From Hymenobacter glacieicola (GTDB lineage Bacteria; Bacteroidota; Bacteroidia; Cytophagales; Hymenobacteraceae): 64,000 nt of DNA. The translations under genes were made by a program, and so were the position numbers. This document shows positions 42,409 to 50,049 of the stretch, piece by piece (position 1 is the first letter of the stretch; every line of letters starts with the position of its first letter). The DNA lies in contig NZ_BMGS01000009.1 in NCBI RefSeq assembly GCF_014640315.1, positions 186,001 through 250,000 of the forward strand, in the 5' to 3' direction. A model generated the notes under the pieces. The model did no database searches. It had not been told where the DNA came from and worked only from the letters and a program-made list of their open reading frames with translations.

Positions 42409-43434
42409 TTACCGCTCGTTGTTTTGCTTCTCGGCTTTGCGGGTGAGAGTAGTAAGCCAGGAGCGACTTAACTCCGATTCGCTTTCGTAACCCCGGCGCC
42501 GCTCGTCGCCGAGGGGGCCGCCGGACTTGGGCAGGCTGCGGTTTACCCAGCTCAGCACATCGGCGGTAGTACCCGGGAACAGGCCGTGGAGGGTAGAAAG
42601 CACCTTGGCCGGCACGCTCAGAATCACCTCGGCGTCGCCGCGGCGGCAGGCATTCCAGATTTGGCGCCCGGCCGCGTCGGCATCCATAGAAAGCATGGGC
42701 AGCGAATCAGCAATGATAAAGGCGGCGTACTCCTTTTTATGCTGCCCCTTCACAATGGCGTGGCGGGCGCTGCCGGTGCGCATCAGCCCGGGGCACACCG
42801 TCGTCACCTGAATGCCATATTGCAGCAGCTCGGCGCGGTAGCTTTCCGAGAGGCCCACCAGCGCAAACTTGCTGGCACAATAGGGCGCCAGGTGCGGCAC
42901 CGGCACTTTGCCGCCTACGGAGGCAATGTTTACGATGCGGCCCGCCCCGCGGCGGCGCATACTGGGCAGCACAGCCTGCATGGCGTGGAGCGGAGCCCAG
43001 AAGTGGGTGTCCATGGAATCCTGGTAGTCGCGCAGCTCGATGTTGTCAAGCGGACCGGCCGTGATGATGCCGGCATTGTTGACCAGCACATCAATGGGGC
43101 CGAGCTGATGCTGCACTTCGGCCACCAAAGTCTGAACTTCCTCGGCATTGGTTAGGTCCCGGACCAGGGCCAGCACTTCGGCCCCGCCCTGGGTTAGCTC
43201 CTGGCGGGCGCGTTCCAGCTCCTCGGCGTCGCGGGCGCAGATGGCTACTTTGGCGCCCTCCGCTACGGCTTGGCGGGCCAGAATCAGGCCCAGCCCGCGC
43301 GAGCCGCCGGTAATGAGCACGACTTGCCCCGCTAGCTCGTAGCTGCCGCGGCGGTTAGAGTACAGAGTAGCGGCCAGCAGGCCCACGGCACCGGCCGCAG
43401 CGGCCAGCAGGGTATTTCGGGTATCGGGTTTCAT
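42409..43434 (-). CDS. Short-chain dehydrogenase/reductase with N-terminal membrane anchor
   Basis: Protein of 341 residues. An N-terminal hydrophobic helix (LLAAAAGAVGLLAATLYS) is followed by a classical SDR domain: cofactor motif TGGSRGLG, DLTN, NNAG (VLVNNAGIITAG), catalytic Ser in NIASVGG and YxxxK as YCASKFA. The Arg after the Gly-rich loop and CARDAEE favour NADP(H). The extra C-terminal ~80 residues are unassigned. Substrate unknown. Two ATG codons are possible (43470 and 43434); the second is chosen because the first adds a Gly/Thr/Pro-rich segment before the helix. It is divergent from the CpxP-like gene. Confidence 0.88.
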   Translation of the reverse strand: MKPDTRNTLLAAAAGAVGLLAATLYSNRRGSYELAGQVVLITGGSRGLGLILARQAVAEGAKVAICARDAEELERARQELTQGGAEVLALVRDLTNAEEVQTLVAEVQHQLGPIDVLVNNAGIITAGPLDNIELRDYQDSMDTHFWAPLHAMQAVLPSMRRRGAGRIVNIASVGGKVPVPHLAPYCASKFALVGLSESYRAELLQYGIQVTTVCPGLMRTGSARHAIVKGQHKKEYAAFIIADSLPMLSMDADAAGRQIWNACRRGDAEVILSVPAKVLSTLHGLFPGTTADVLSWVNRSLPKSGGPLGDERRRGYESESELSRSWLTTLTRKAEKQNNER

Positions 43435-43661
43435 AGGTTCGGGCGAAGTAGTGCCGCCAAGCAGCAGCATAATCCGTGTATGGAAACCCCGGGGAAAGGT
43501 TACGCGCCGCCCCGCCCAGATTTTGTTCTTGCGGGGGAATACTCCCGCTAGTTTGTGCGTTGTGGCTGGCAGATTGCACTTCTGGCATCATCTTTACAGT
43601 TGAAAAGCGCCGGTAGCAACTCTCCTCTGTTTGGCTGCCCCGACTTTTGCTATTCCCTCGC

Positions 43662-44123
43662 ATGAAAACTACCCTTCTCGCCACGCTCTTGCTGCTTAGC
43701 GCCCCCGCTACCCTGCTGGCCCAAACCGCCGTTAAGCCCAAACCCAAACCTGCTGCGCCGGCCGCTGCCCAGCCCTCGGCACCTAACCCAGCCCAGATAG
43801 AGGCCCGCGCCAACGCCCTCACCGACAACATGCAAAAGGCCCTGGCCCTGACTCCGCAGCAGGTGGAGAAAGTGCGCCAGATCAACCTCATCAGCGTGCG
43901 CGGCGTGGAAACCGCCCGCCAAAAATACGGCCGCGACGTGCGCAAAATGGCCGGGGTAGTCGACGACATCGGCCAATCCCGGCTGGCCATGCTCAAGGAG
44001 ACACTCTCCCCCCAGCAGTTCGACAAGTACCAGCGCAAGCGCGAGGAGAAAATGGGAGTTCCCAGCAGCCAGGGCGTCCAGGGCAACGCCGCCCCCGGCC
44101 TCCCAAACCGCTACCAGGAGTAG
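43662..44123 (+). CDS. Periplasmic CpxP/Spy-like LTxxQ protein
   Basis: Protein of 153 residues with a signal peptide (MKTTLLATLLLLSAPATLLA), a Lys/Pro/Ala-rich linker, and a helical part with LALTPQQVEKVRQIN (~64-78) and LKETLSPQQFDKYQR (~117-131). These are two LTxxQ-type motifs of the CpxP/Spy group of periplasmic stress chaperones. In Bacteroidota such proteins are common, and their role is mostly unknown. No two-component system is adjacent. ATG 43662 is chosen over the in-frame codon at 43647. The stop codon is followed three bases later by palindromic element copy B. Confidence 0.83.
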   Translation: MKTTLLATLLLLSAPATLLAQTAVKPKPKPAAPAAAQPSAPNPAQIEARANALTDNMQKALALTPQQVEKVRQINLISVRGVETARQKYGRDVRKMAGVVDDIGQSRLAMLKETLSPQQFDKYQRKREEKMGVPSSQGVQGNAAPGLPNRYQE

Positions 44124-44126
44124 AAA

Positions 44127-44349
44127 GTGAGTTGGTGATGGAGTGAAGAAGCGAGTTGTCCTGGCGAAGAGGCTTGACGCCGCCATCCATCCTCTCTCTT
44201 GCTGGACACCTCCTAACGTGACCAGCCCTTACTTCCCACGTGGAGGTAAGGGCTGGTCACGTTTCAGAGGGGTAGCACGTTGGCTAAGAAAGATGGCGTC
44301 GAGCCTCTTCGTCAGGACAACTCACTCCATCACTCCATCACCAACTCAC
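44127..44349. repeat. Palindromic intergenic element, copy B (223 bp)
   Basis: The outer arms (about 44127-44187 and 44292-44349) are complementary with few mismatches: the left begins GTGAGTTGGTGATGGAGTGA and the complement of the right begins identically; both continue to GAGTTGTCCTG and CGAAGAGGCT. A central hairpin has a perfect 18-bp stem (44215-44232 with 44246-44263) around CGTGACCAGCCCTTAC. It fills nearly all DNA between the convergent CpxP-like gene (stop 44123) and the TSUP gene (stop 44354). It aligns with copy A at 33973-34193 over its full length. Confidence 0.85.
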
Positions 44350-44353
44350 CACT

Positions 44354-45133
44354 TTACCACAGGCTCACTTCAAAAACTTGTAAACTGAGCTTGACGATGA
44401 AGGCGCTGACCACTACCAGGAAGAGGATGCGCACGAAGCCCGTGCCGTGGCGCAGGGCCAGGTGGGCGCCCAGGGTGGAGCCGATGATGTTGCTGATGGC
44501 CATGGGCACGGCCACGGCCCACAAAATATGGCCGGTGTAAGCGAAATAGGCCAGGGCGGCCAGGTTGGTAGCCACGTTGACCAGCTTGGCCGAAGCCGAG
44601 GCCGTAAGGAAGTCGTAGCCAAACAGACCCACGAAGGCAAAGAGCAGGAAGGAGCCGGTACCGGGCCCGAAAAACCCGTCGTAAAACCCAATGACCAGCC
44701 CAATCAAGGCCCCGTAGAGCGGCTCGCGGTTTTCCGGCAGGCGGGGCGCGTGAATGGAGCCAAAATCTTTGCGCCAGAAGGTGTAGATGGCAATGACCAC
44801 CAGCAGACCCAGCACCAGCGGGGGCAGTAGCTGCTGGGGCAACATGCTCACCACCCGCGCCCCCAGAAACGAAAAGATGCCGGCCACCCCGGCCGCTACC
44901 CCCACTGCCTGCCACCGGATGGGCACCTGCCCGGCGTAGCGCCGCAAAGCGGCCGCCGTGCCCATAAGAGAAGAAACTTTGCCCGTCCCGAAAATGGTAG
45001 GCACCGGCGTGCCTTTCAGCAGCACCAGCAGGGCGGGCAGCTGAATCAGGCCGCCGCCACCCACCACGGCATCAACCAAACCAGCCAAAAAGGCAAAGGC
45101 ACACAGCAGGGCGAGAGTAAGCGTAGAAATCAT
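44354..45133 (-). CDS. TSUP-family (TauE/SafE) membrane transporter
   Basis: Protein of 259 residues with about eight membrane segments and the TauE/SafE features: FLAGLVDAVVGGGGLIQLPALL near the N-terminus, GTGKVSSLMGTAAALRRY, and the repeat-half motif GFYDGFFGPGTGSFLLFAFV, followed by AKLVNVATNLAALAYF. The family moves sulfite, sulfonates or related organosulfur anions. The substrate here is not indicated by neighbours. The start at ATG 45133 leads straight into the first helix. The gene ends next to a palindromic element. Confidence 0.9.
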   Translation of the reverse strand: MISTLTLALLCAFAFLAGLVDAVVGGGGLIQLPALLVLLKGTPVPTIFGTGKVSSLMGTAAALRRYAGQVPIRWQAVGVAAGVAGIFSFLGARVVSMLPQQLLPPLVLGLLVVIAIYTFWRKDFGSIHAPRLPENREPLYGALIGLVIGFYDGFFGPGTGSFLLFAFVGLFGYDFLTASASAKLVNVATNLAALAYFAYTGHILWAVAVPMAISNIIGSTLGAHLALRHGTGFVRILFLVVVSAFIVKLSLQVFEVSLW

Positions 45134-45304
45134 GCGGGCGCGAAGGTAGGGCCTTCGGCCCCGAGTTGGGCCACCTGCCCGCCGAAACTACGTTGCCTTG
45201 TGTTGGCGCTGGCTACGCCGGCGGCGCCGGCCCGGGGCTACAACCAGGCGGTTGCGGCGCCAGATGCTGTACTTTGGGTTGTTGTCCTACCTCTTTTCGC
45301 AGCT

Positions 45305-45946
45305 ATGCACGGCCCCGACCCCGCTACCCTTCATCCCCTACCCCACCACCGCAAGCTGGTGTTCCTGAAAAACTACATCACCCGGCCTACCATTATCGTC
45401 GGCGACTACACGTATTATGATGACTTGGAGGACCCCAGCAATTTCGAGCGGAACGTGCTTTACCACTTCGATTTTATGGGTGACCGGCTGCTTATTGGCA
45501 AGTTCTGCGCGTTGGCGTCGGGCGTGAAGTTTATCATGAATGGCGGCAACCACGAAACGGCGCCCATTTCCACGTTTCCCTTCGCCATTTTCGGGGGCGG
45601 CTGGGAGCAGCTGATGGCCGGTCAGGACATTCGGGACAAGTACCCTTCCAAGGGCGACACCGTGGTGGGCCACGACGTCTGGATTGGGCACGAGGCCACG
45701 ATTATGCCCGGCGTGCGCATCGGCAACGGGGCCGTGGTAGCCACCAAAGCCGTGGTAACCCGCAACGTGCCCGACTACGCCATCGTGGCGGGCAACCCGG
45801 CCCAGCTGGTTCGCTACCGCTTCGATGAGGATACCATTGCCCGCCTCAACCGCCTGGCGTGGTGGGACTGGCCGGCCGAGAAAATCACCCGCCACCTGGC
45901 CCTGCTCAACGCCGCCGATGTGGCGGCCCTGGAGCGCGCCGAGTAG
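45305..45946 (+). CDS. Vat/CatB-type xenobiotic O-acetyltransferase
   Basis: Protein of 213 residues of the hexapeptide-repeat acetyltransferase family that includes streptogramin A acetyltransferases (Vat) and CatB. It transfers acetyl from acetyl-CoA to a hydroxyl group. It lines up with Vat proteins throughout: YTYYDD, LYHFDFMGDRLLIGKFCALA, IMNGGNHE with the catalytic His83, FPFAIFGGGWEQ, KGDTVVGHDVWIGHEATIMP, VPDYAIVAGNPAQLVRYRF and LAWWDWPAEKI. ATG 45305 (MHGPDPATLHP) is chosen because Vat proteins start with a similar segment; the frame is open from 45200. Whether it inactivates streptogramins needs testing. The next gene on the same strand starts 70 bases downstream. Confidence 0.9.
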   Translation: MHGPDPATLHPLPHHRKLVFLKNYITRPTIIVGDYTYYDDLEDPSNFERNVLYHFDFMGDRLLIGKFCALASGVKFIMNGGNHETAPISTFPFAIFGGGWEQLMAGQDIRDKYPSKGDTVVGHDVWIGHEATIMPGVRIGNGAVVATKAVVTRNVPDYAIVAGNPAQLVRYRFDEDTIARLNRLAWWDWPAEKITRHLALLNAADVAALERAE

Positions 45947-46016
45947 CCCCAGGGGCCGCTGGCAACCAAACCAACCGGGGGGCGCGGCGGTTATGGTGGC
46001 TAGTCATTCTTCTGCC

Positions 46017-47075
46017 ATGGAAACTCCTTCAACAATCCGTCTGAGCGTGCTGGACCAGTCGCCGGTGCCGGTGGGCCGCACCCCGCGCGAGGCCCTGCAC
46101 CATACCCTGGAGCTGGCCCGCCTCACCGACCGGCTCGGCTTCACCCGCTTCTGGGTGTCGGAGCACCACAACACCAACACGCTGGCCGGCTCGGCCCCGG
46201 AGGTGCTGCTGGCCCGGCTCGGGGCCGAAACCTCCCGCATCCGGCTGGGCTCGGGCGGGGTGATGCTACCCCACTACTCGGCCTTGAAAGTAGCCGAGAA
46301 CTTTCGCCTGCTCGAAACTTTGTATCCCGGCCGCATCGACCTGGGCATCGGTCGGGCCCCGGGCTCCGACCGGATTACGGCCCACGCCCTGAACCCCCAC
46401 AACACCTTCAGCGACGAGGATTTTGCCGAGCAACTCATGGATTTGCGCGCCTACCTGCGCGATGAGGTGGTGCCCGACACGATTCATGCCCGGGTGAAGG
46501 CCTCGCCTTTCACGGACACCACCCCGGAATTGTGGCTGCTGAGTTCCAGCGGGCAGAGCGGCTTGTTTGCGGCCGAGGCGGGGGCGGCCTTCTCCTTTGC
46601 CCACTTCATCAACCCCAACAGCGGCCCCAAGCTCATGCAGCTGTACCGCGACCGGTTCAAGCCCTCCCCGGAGCTGGCCGCGCCCCAGGCCAACGTGGCC
46701 ATTTTCGTGGTGTGCGCCGATACGGCCGCTCGTGCCCAGGCCCTGGCCGATAACCTGGCCCTGCAAATGCTCAAGCTCGAAACCGGCCAGTACTCGCCCA
46801 TTGATGCCGTCGAGAAAGCAAACGTGGCGGGCTTATCGGCCGATTTGCGCCACCGCCTAGCCTACCACCACCAGCGCATCATCAGCGGCACCCCCGACAA
46901 GGTAAAGGCTGACTTGCTGGAGCTGGCCGCTGCCTACCAGGTAGAGGAAGTTGTTGCCGTTACCATCACCCACGATTTCGACGACCGGCTCCGCTCCTAC
47001 GAACTGCTGGCTGATGCTTTTGCCCTGCCCGCAACCGGCGTTGCCGCGCAAGCACTGGGCGCCGTGTTGCCGTAA
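46017..47075 (+). CDS. LLM-class flavin-dependent oxidoreductase
   Basis: Protein of 352 residues of the bacterial luciferase-like monooxygenase fold (TIM barrel binding FMN or F420), of the MsnO8/YhbW-type group. Motifs: LSVLDQSPVPVG at the N-terminus, RLGFTRFWVSEHHNTNTLAG, RLGSGGVMLPHYSALKVAENF, RIDLGIGRAPGSD, and SSGQSGLFAAEAGAAFSFAHF. Substrate unknown. ATG 46017 is chosen; an ATG at 45993 and a long upstream frame overlapping the Vat gene exist but the family N-terminus begins at the STIRLSVLDQ segment. It follows the acetyltransferase gene by 70 bases on the same strand, so they may be co-transcribed. Confidence 0.9.
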   Translation: METPSTIRLSVLDQSPVPVGRTPREALHHTLELARLTDRLGFTRFWVSEHHNTNTLAGSAPEVLLARLGAETSRIRLGSGGVMLPHYSALKVAENFRLLETLYPGRIDLGIGRAPGSDRITAHALNPHNTFSDEDFAEQLMDLRAYLRDEVVPDTIHARVKASPFTDTTPELWLLSSSGQSGLFAAEAGAAFSFAHFINPNSGPKLMQLYRDRFKPSPELAAPQANVAIFVVCADTAARAQALADNLALQMLKLETGQYSPIDAVEKANVAGLSADLRHRLAYHHQRIISGTPDKVKADLLELAAAYQVEEVVAVTITHDFDDRLRSYELLADAFALPATGVAAQALGAVLP

Positions 47076-47105
47076 GAACTGAGGTGCTGGTCACCTCAAT
47101 TCTTA
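47073..47105 (+). repeat. Hairpin overlapping the LLM gene stop codon
   Basis: Arms TAAGAACTGAGGTG and CACCTCAATTCTTA (14 bp with one mismatch, five-base loop); the stop codon is inside the left arm. It may be a first-stage terminator or stabiliser ahead of the stronger hairpin at 47133. Confidence 0.55.
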
Positions 47106-47132
47106 GTGCTTTTATGCAACAACTACAATTAC

Positions 47133-47160
47133 AAGCCCGGCCTTTGGTTGGGCTTTTTTA
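47133..47160 (+). terminator. Intrinsic terminator of the LLM gene
   Basis: AAGCCC..GGGCTT stem, with further partial pairing in the loop, followed by TTTTTA. Confidence 0.8.
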
Positions 47161-47229
47161 TGCGCATTGATTCACTTTACGCTTACCAGCACCAGGTATT
47201 TACATTGACATATAAGGTTTTATGTCAAA

Positions 47230-47246
47230 TATAGAATTTTTCTAAA
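47230..47246. promoter_or_regulatory. Iron-type operator 1, siderophore receptor locus I
   Basis: TATAGAATTTTTCTAAA, a near-palindrome of the form TTTAGA-N5-TCTAAA. It lies 47 bases upstream of the -7 box. Four related sites occur upstream of this receptor gene and the one at 53809-56265. Confidence 0.6.
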
Positions 47247-47252
47247 GAACTG

Positions 47253-47269
47253 TTTTGAATCTATCTAAA
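47253..47269. promoter_or_regulatory. Iron-type operator 2, siderophore receptor locus I
   Basis: TTTTGAATCTATCTAAA. It lies over the position expected for the -33 box, eight bases before the -7 box, so a bound repressor would block RNA polymerase. Confidence 0.6.
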
Positions 47270-47276
47270 TAGGCCA

Positions 47277-47284
47277 GAGCTTTG
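47277..47284 (+). promoter_or_regulatory. Probable -7 box of siderophore receptor gene I
   Basis: GAGCTTTG keeps the TTTG half of TAnnTTTG but has GA for TA. It is followed by CA as in the other receptor promoter, and operator 3 begins five bases after it. Confidence 0.45.
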
Positions 47285-47289
47285 CATTG

Positions 47290-47306
47290 TTTTAAATCAA
47301 TCTAAA
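47290..47306. promoter_or_regulatory. Iron-type operator 3, siderophore receptor locus I
   Basis: TTTTAAATCAATCTAAA. It begins at the presumed transcription start, five bases after the -7 box, and 30 bases before the receptor ATG. The corresponding site at the other receptor is at 56279-56295. Confidence 0.62.
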
Positions 47307-47335
47307 CAAGCCGCTCGCCTTCTGGCGCCTTTTCC

Positions 47336-49915
47336 ATGGCCCGACCTCTCCCCCTGCTCCTGTTGCTTGCCCTGCCGATGTCTGGTGTTGCTGCTCCCGT
47401 ATTAAGCGGCCCGGATGCTCCTACTGCTGCCGTGAAGCATGGCGAGGATGACACAGCCCAGCGGGGCCGCCTGGCGGGGGTAGTGAAGGAAGAAAAAGGG
47501 CAGCCCGTGGAGGGCGTGACCGTGGCGCTGAAGGGTACCTCGTTTGGCACGACCACGGGCCCCGATGGCAGCTACCGTCTTTCGGCCCCGGCCGGCTCTT
47601 ACCAGCTGGTAGTGAGCAGCCTGGGCTACACCTCCCAGGAGCTGACCGTTACGGTTACGGCCGGCGAAACCACTACCCTGCCCGAGTTTGCGCTGGCTCA
47701 GAGCAACCAGCAGCTCAGCGAAGTAACCGTAACCGGCAACCGCAGCCTGAATGAGCGCCCTACCAGCATCAGCAAGCTGCCGGTAGCCTCCCTGGATCTG
47801 CCCCAGAGCGCCGTTACGGTGGAGCGCCAGGTACTGGAGCAGCAGCAGGTACTGCGCCTCTCCGACGCACTGGCCAACGTGAGCGGCTTGTACGTGACCA
47901 GCACGACCGGCGGCACCCAGGAGGAACTAGGCAGCCGCGGCTTTGCTTATGGCTCCAACAACACCTTTAAAAACGGGGTGCGCTTCAACAACGGCGTGAT
48001 GCCCGAGGCCAGCTCCCTGGAGCGCATGGAAGTGCTGAAGGGTAGCGCTGCCATCCTCTACGGCAACGTGGCCGCGGGTGGGGTGCTGAATTTGGTAACC
48101 AAGAAGCCTCAGTTTGAGCGCGGCGGCTCGGTAGGCCTGCGCGTGGGCAGCTTCGGATTCTGGAAGCCGATGGTGGACGTGTACGGCGCAGTCGGTAAAA
48201 GCGAGAAAGTAGCGTTCCGCCTCAACGGCACCTACGAGCAGGGCAACAGCTACCGCGACGAGGTGAAATCCGACCGGGTGTACGTGAATCCCTCCCTGCT
48301 GTTTGAGCTGAGCCCCAAAACGACCCTAGTTCTGGAAGGCGACTACCTGCGCGACAACCGCACGCCCGACTTCGGAATTGGCGCCATCGACTACGTAATT
48401 CAGGAGTCGCGGAGCCGCTTCCTGAATGTGCCGGGCGCTAGCAACGCCACCAACCAGACCAGCACCACCGCTACCCTCACCAGCCGCCTGAACGATACCT
48501 GGCAGATTCGGGGCGTGGCCGGTTTCCAGCGCTACGACAACGAGCTGCGCACTGCTACCCGCCCCGTACCCCCAGTAACCAGCCCCAGTTCCGCTACCTA
48601 CGGCGACCTGACCCGCAGCTTGCAGCGCACCGAAACCAACGAAAACTATTTCCTGGCCCAACTGGACCTGACCGGCAAGTTCCGCACCGGCTTTTTGGAG
48701 CACACGGTGCTTATCGGGGCCGATGCCGACCAGTACCTGACCAACACGTTGGCGTATTCCGGTCCGACCTCAGCTACCAACTCCCGGGTCAACGTAACGG
48801 CCTACGACGCCATCAACATCCTGAACCGCAGCAAGGTAGTAGCCCAGCCCAAAGAGCGTATTGGGAGTTTCGATGCGCTGGTGCGCAACCTCTCCACCCA
48901 GAGCAATACGCGCCGGGCCGGCTTCTACGTACAGGACCTACTTAGCCTCTCGGAGAAAGTAAAAGTGCTGGCCGGCCTGCGCTGGAGCTACCAGGAAACC
49001 CCCAGCGACCTGTACTACCACAACACGGCCGCCAACCGCGCTGGCACCAACAAATTCGGCCCCTTGGCCGGCCAGCTGGTGAACAACCGCCGCTACGACG
49101 ATGCCTTCTCGCCCCGCCTGGGCGTGGTGTACCAGCCCATCAAGACTACGGCCCTGTTTGCTTCGTACTCTAGCTCTTTCACGCCGCAAAGCAACACGGC
49201 CGTCGACCTGGAGGGTAAGCCCCTGCCTCCTTCCATCATCGACCAGTACGAGGTAGGCATCAAGAATGACTTGTTCAAAGGCGCGCTGTCGGCCAACGTA
49301 ACGGCCTACCGCATTGTGAACAGCAACCAGATTCAGAGTGTACTGCCTACTGATCCGCGCTTCCAGACAGCCCAGACCACCAGCCCGCAGGAGCTAGCTG
49401 GCGAAGTGACCAGCAAAGGCGTGGAGGTTGATATCCAGAGCAAGCCAATGTATGGCCTCTCGTTTATTGCGGGCTACAGCTACAACCACACGGCCTATAC
49501 CAACAGCAACATCTTCGAGAACGGCAGCCGCCTGCGCTACAACCCAGCCCACACGGCCAACCTGAGCTTGTTTTACAACTTTGGGAGCACCTTTGGGGAG
49601 AACGGGTTCCTGCGCGGCCTCACGGCCGGCATCACTACCTACTACGTCGGCGACAAGCTGGCCGGCCGCAATCCGCGCACAGTAAACCCCGCCGATGGCA
49701 AGCCCTGGCCTACCGGCACGGACGCCAACAAGTTCATCAGCATTCCGAACTACCTGCAGTTTGACGCCTCGCTGGGTTACACCTACGACCGGTTTTCGGT
49801 GCGCGTGAAAATGGCCAATCTCCTCAACGAGCTGAGCTATAACATGCACGACGACAACAGCGTGAACCCCATTGCCCCGCGCAATTTCTCGGCTACCCTG
49901 GGCTACCGCCTGTAG
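47336..49915 (+). CDS. TonB-dependent siderophore receptor I
   Basis: Protein of 859 residues located in the outer membrane. It imports ferric siderophores with energy from TonB. Order: signal peptide (~1-20), a carboxypeptidase-D regulatory beta-domain (~45-120; LAGVVKEEKGQPVEGVTVAL, SSLGYTSQE), the plug (~150-270; SISKLPVASLDLPQSAV, SDALANVSGLYV, LEVLKGSAAILYGNVAAGG-like RMEVLKGSAAILYGN), and a 22-strand barrel to the end (NLLNELSYNMHDD, final LGYRL). The plug pattern is that of the TIGR01783 siderophore-receptor group. Three operator-like palindromes lie upstream, shared with receptor II. A PepSY membrane protein gene follows after a terminator-like hairpin; such proteins are thought to reduce iron or aid siderophore use. 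Confidence 0.93.
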   Translation: MARPLPLLLLLALPMSGVAAPVLSGPDAPTAAVKHGEDDTAQRGRLAGVVKEEKGQPVEGVTVALKGTSFGTTTGPDGSYRLSAPAGSYQLVVSSLGYTSQELTVTVTAGETTTLPEFALAQSNQQLSEVTVTGNRSLNERPTSISKLPVASLDLPQSAVTVERQVLEQQQVLRLSDALANVSGLYVTSTTGGTQEELGSRGFAYGSNNTFKNGVRFNNGVMPEASSLERMEVLKGSAAILYGNVAAGGVLNLVTKKPQFERGGSVGLRVGSFGFWKPMVDVYGAVGKSEKVAFRLNGTYEQGNSYRDEVKSDRVYVNPSLLFELSPKTTLVLEGDYLRDNRTPDFGIGAIDYVIQESRSRFLNVPGASNATNQTSTTATLTSRLNDTWQIRGVAGFQRYDNELRTATRPVPPVTSPSSATYGDLTRSLQRTETNENYFLAQLDLTGKFRTGFLEHTVLIGADADQYLTNTLAYSGPTSATNSRVNVTAYDAINILNRSKVVAQPKERIGSFDALVRNLSTQSNTRRAGFYVQDLLSLSEKVKVLAGLRWSYQETPSDLYYHNTAANRAGTNKFGPLAGQLVNNRRYDDAFSPRLGVVYQPIKTTALFASYSSSFTPQSNTAVDLEGKPLPPSIIDQYEVGIKNDLFKGALSANVTAYRIVNSNQIQSVLPTDPRFQTAQTTSPQELAGEVTSKGVEVDIQSKPMYGLSFIAGYSYNHTAYTNSNIFENGSRLRYNPAHTANLSLFYNFGSTFGENGFLRGLTAGITTYYVGDKLAGRNPRTVNPADGKPWPTGTDANKFISIPNYLQFDASLGYTYDRFSVRVKMANLLNELSYNMHDDNSVNPIAPRNFSATLGYRL

Positions 49916-49972
49916 CGCGCAGCGGCCCGCCACAGGCTAGTTCGCTAGCTGGCCCAGAAAAGTGAGTGAAGT

Positions 49973-50019
49973 GAAAACCCGGGAGGTGCTAGCTGCAACT
50001 GGCCACCTTTCGGGTTTTC
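49973..50019 (+). terminator. Terminator-like hairpin between receptor I and its PepSY gene
   Basis: Arms GAAAACCCGGGAGGTG and CACCTTTCGGGTTTTC pair with a two-base mismatch in the middle. The ends are A-rich and T-rich. It would separate, or reduce read-through between, the receptor and PepSY genes. Confidence 0.65.
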
Positions 50020-50049
50020 GCCCGACGTTCCGCCTTGTATTTTAGCCCT

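Noticed and set aside
43500..43661. Riboswitch or structured leader before the CpxP-like gene
   Set aside because: No conserved riboswitch core or strong stem could be recognised by eye.
45825..46016. N-terminal extension of the LLM oxidoreductase overlapping the acetyltransferase gene
   Set aside because: Trp/Pro/Arg-rich shadow sequence of the acetyltransferase gene; the family start fits ATG 46017.
47230..47306. Classic E. coli-type Fur boxes at the receptor promoters
   Set aside because: The sites are TTTAGA-N5-TCTAAA, not the GATAATGATAATCATTATC pattern; only the general idea of iron control is kept.
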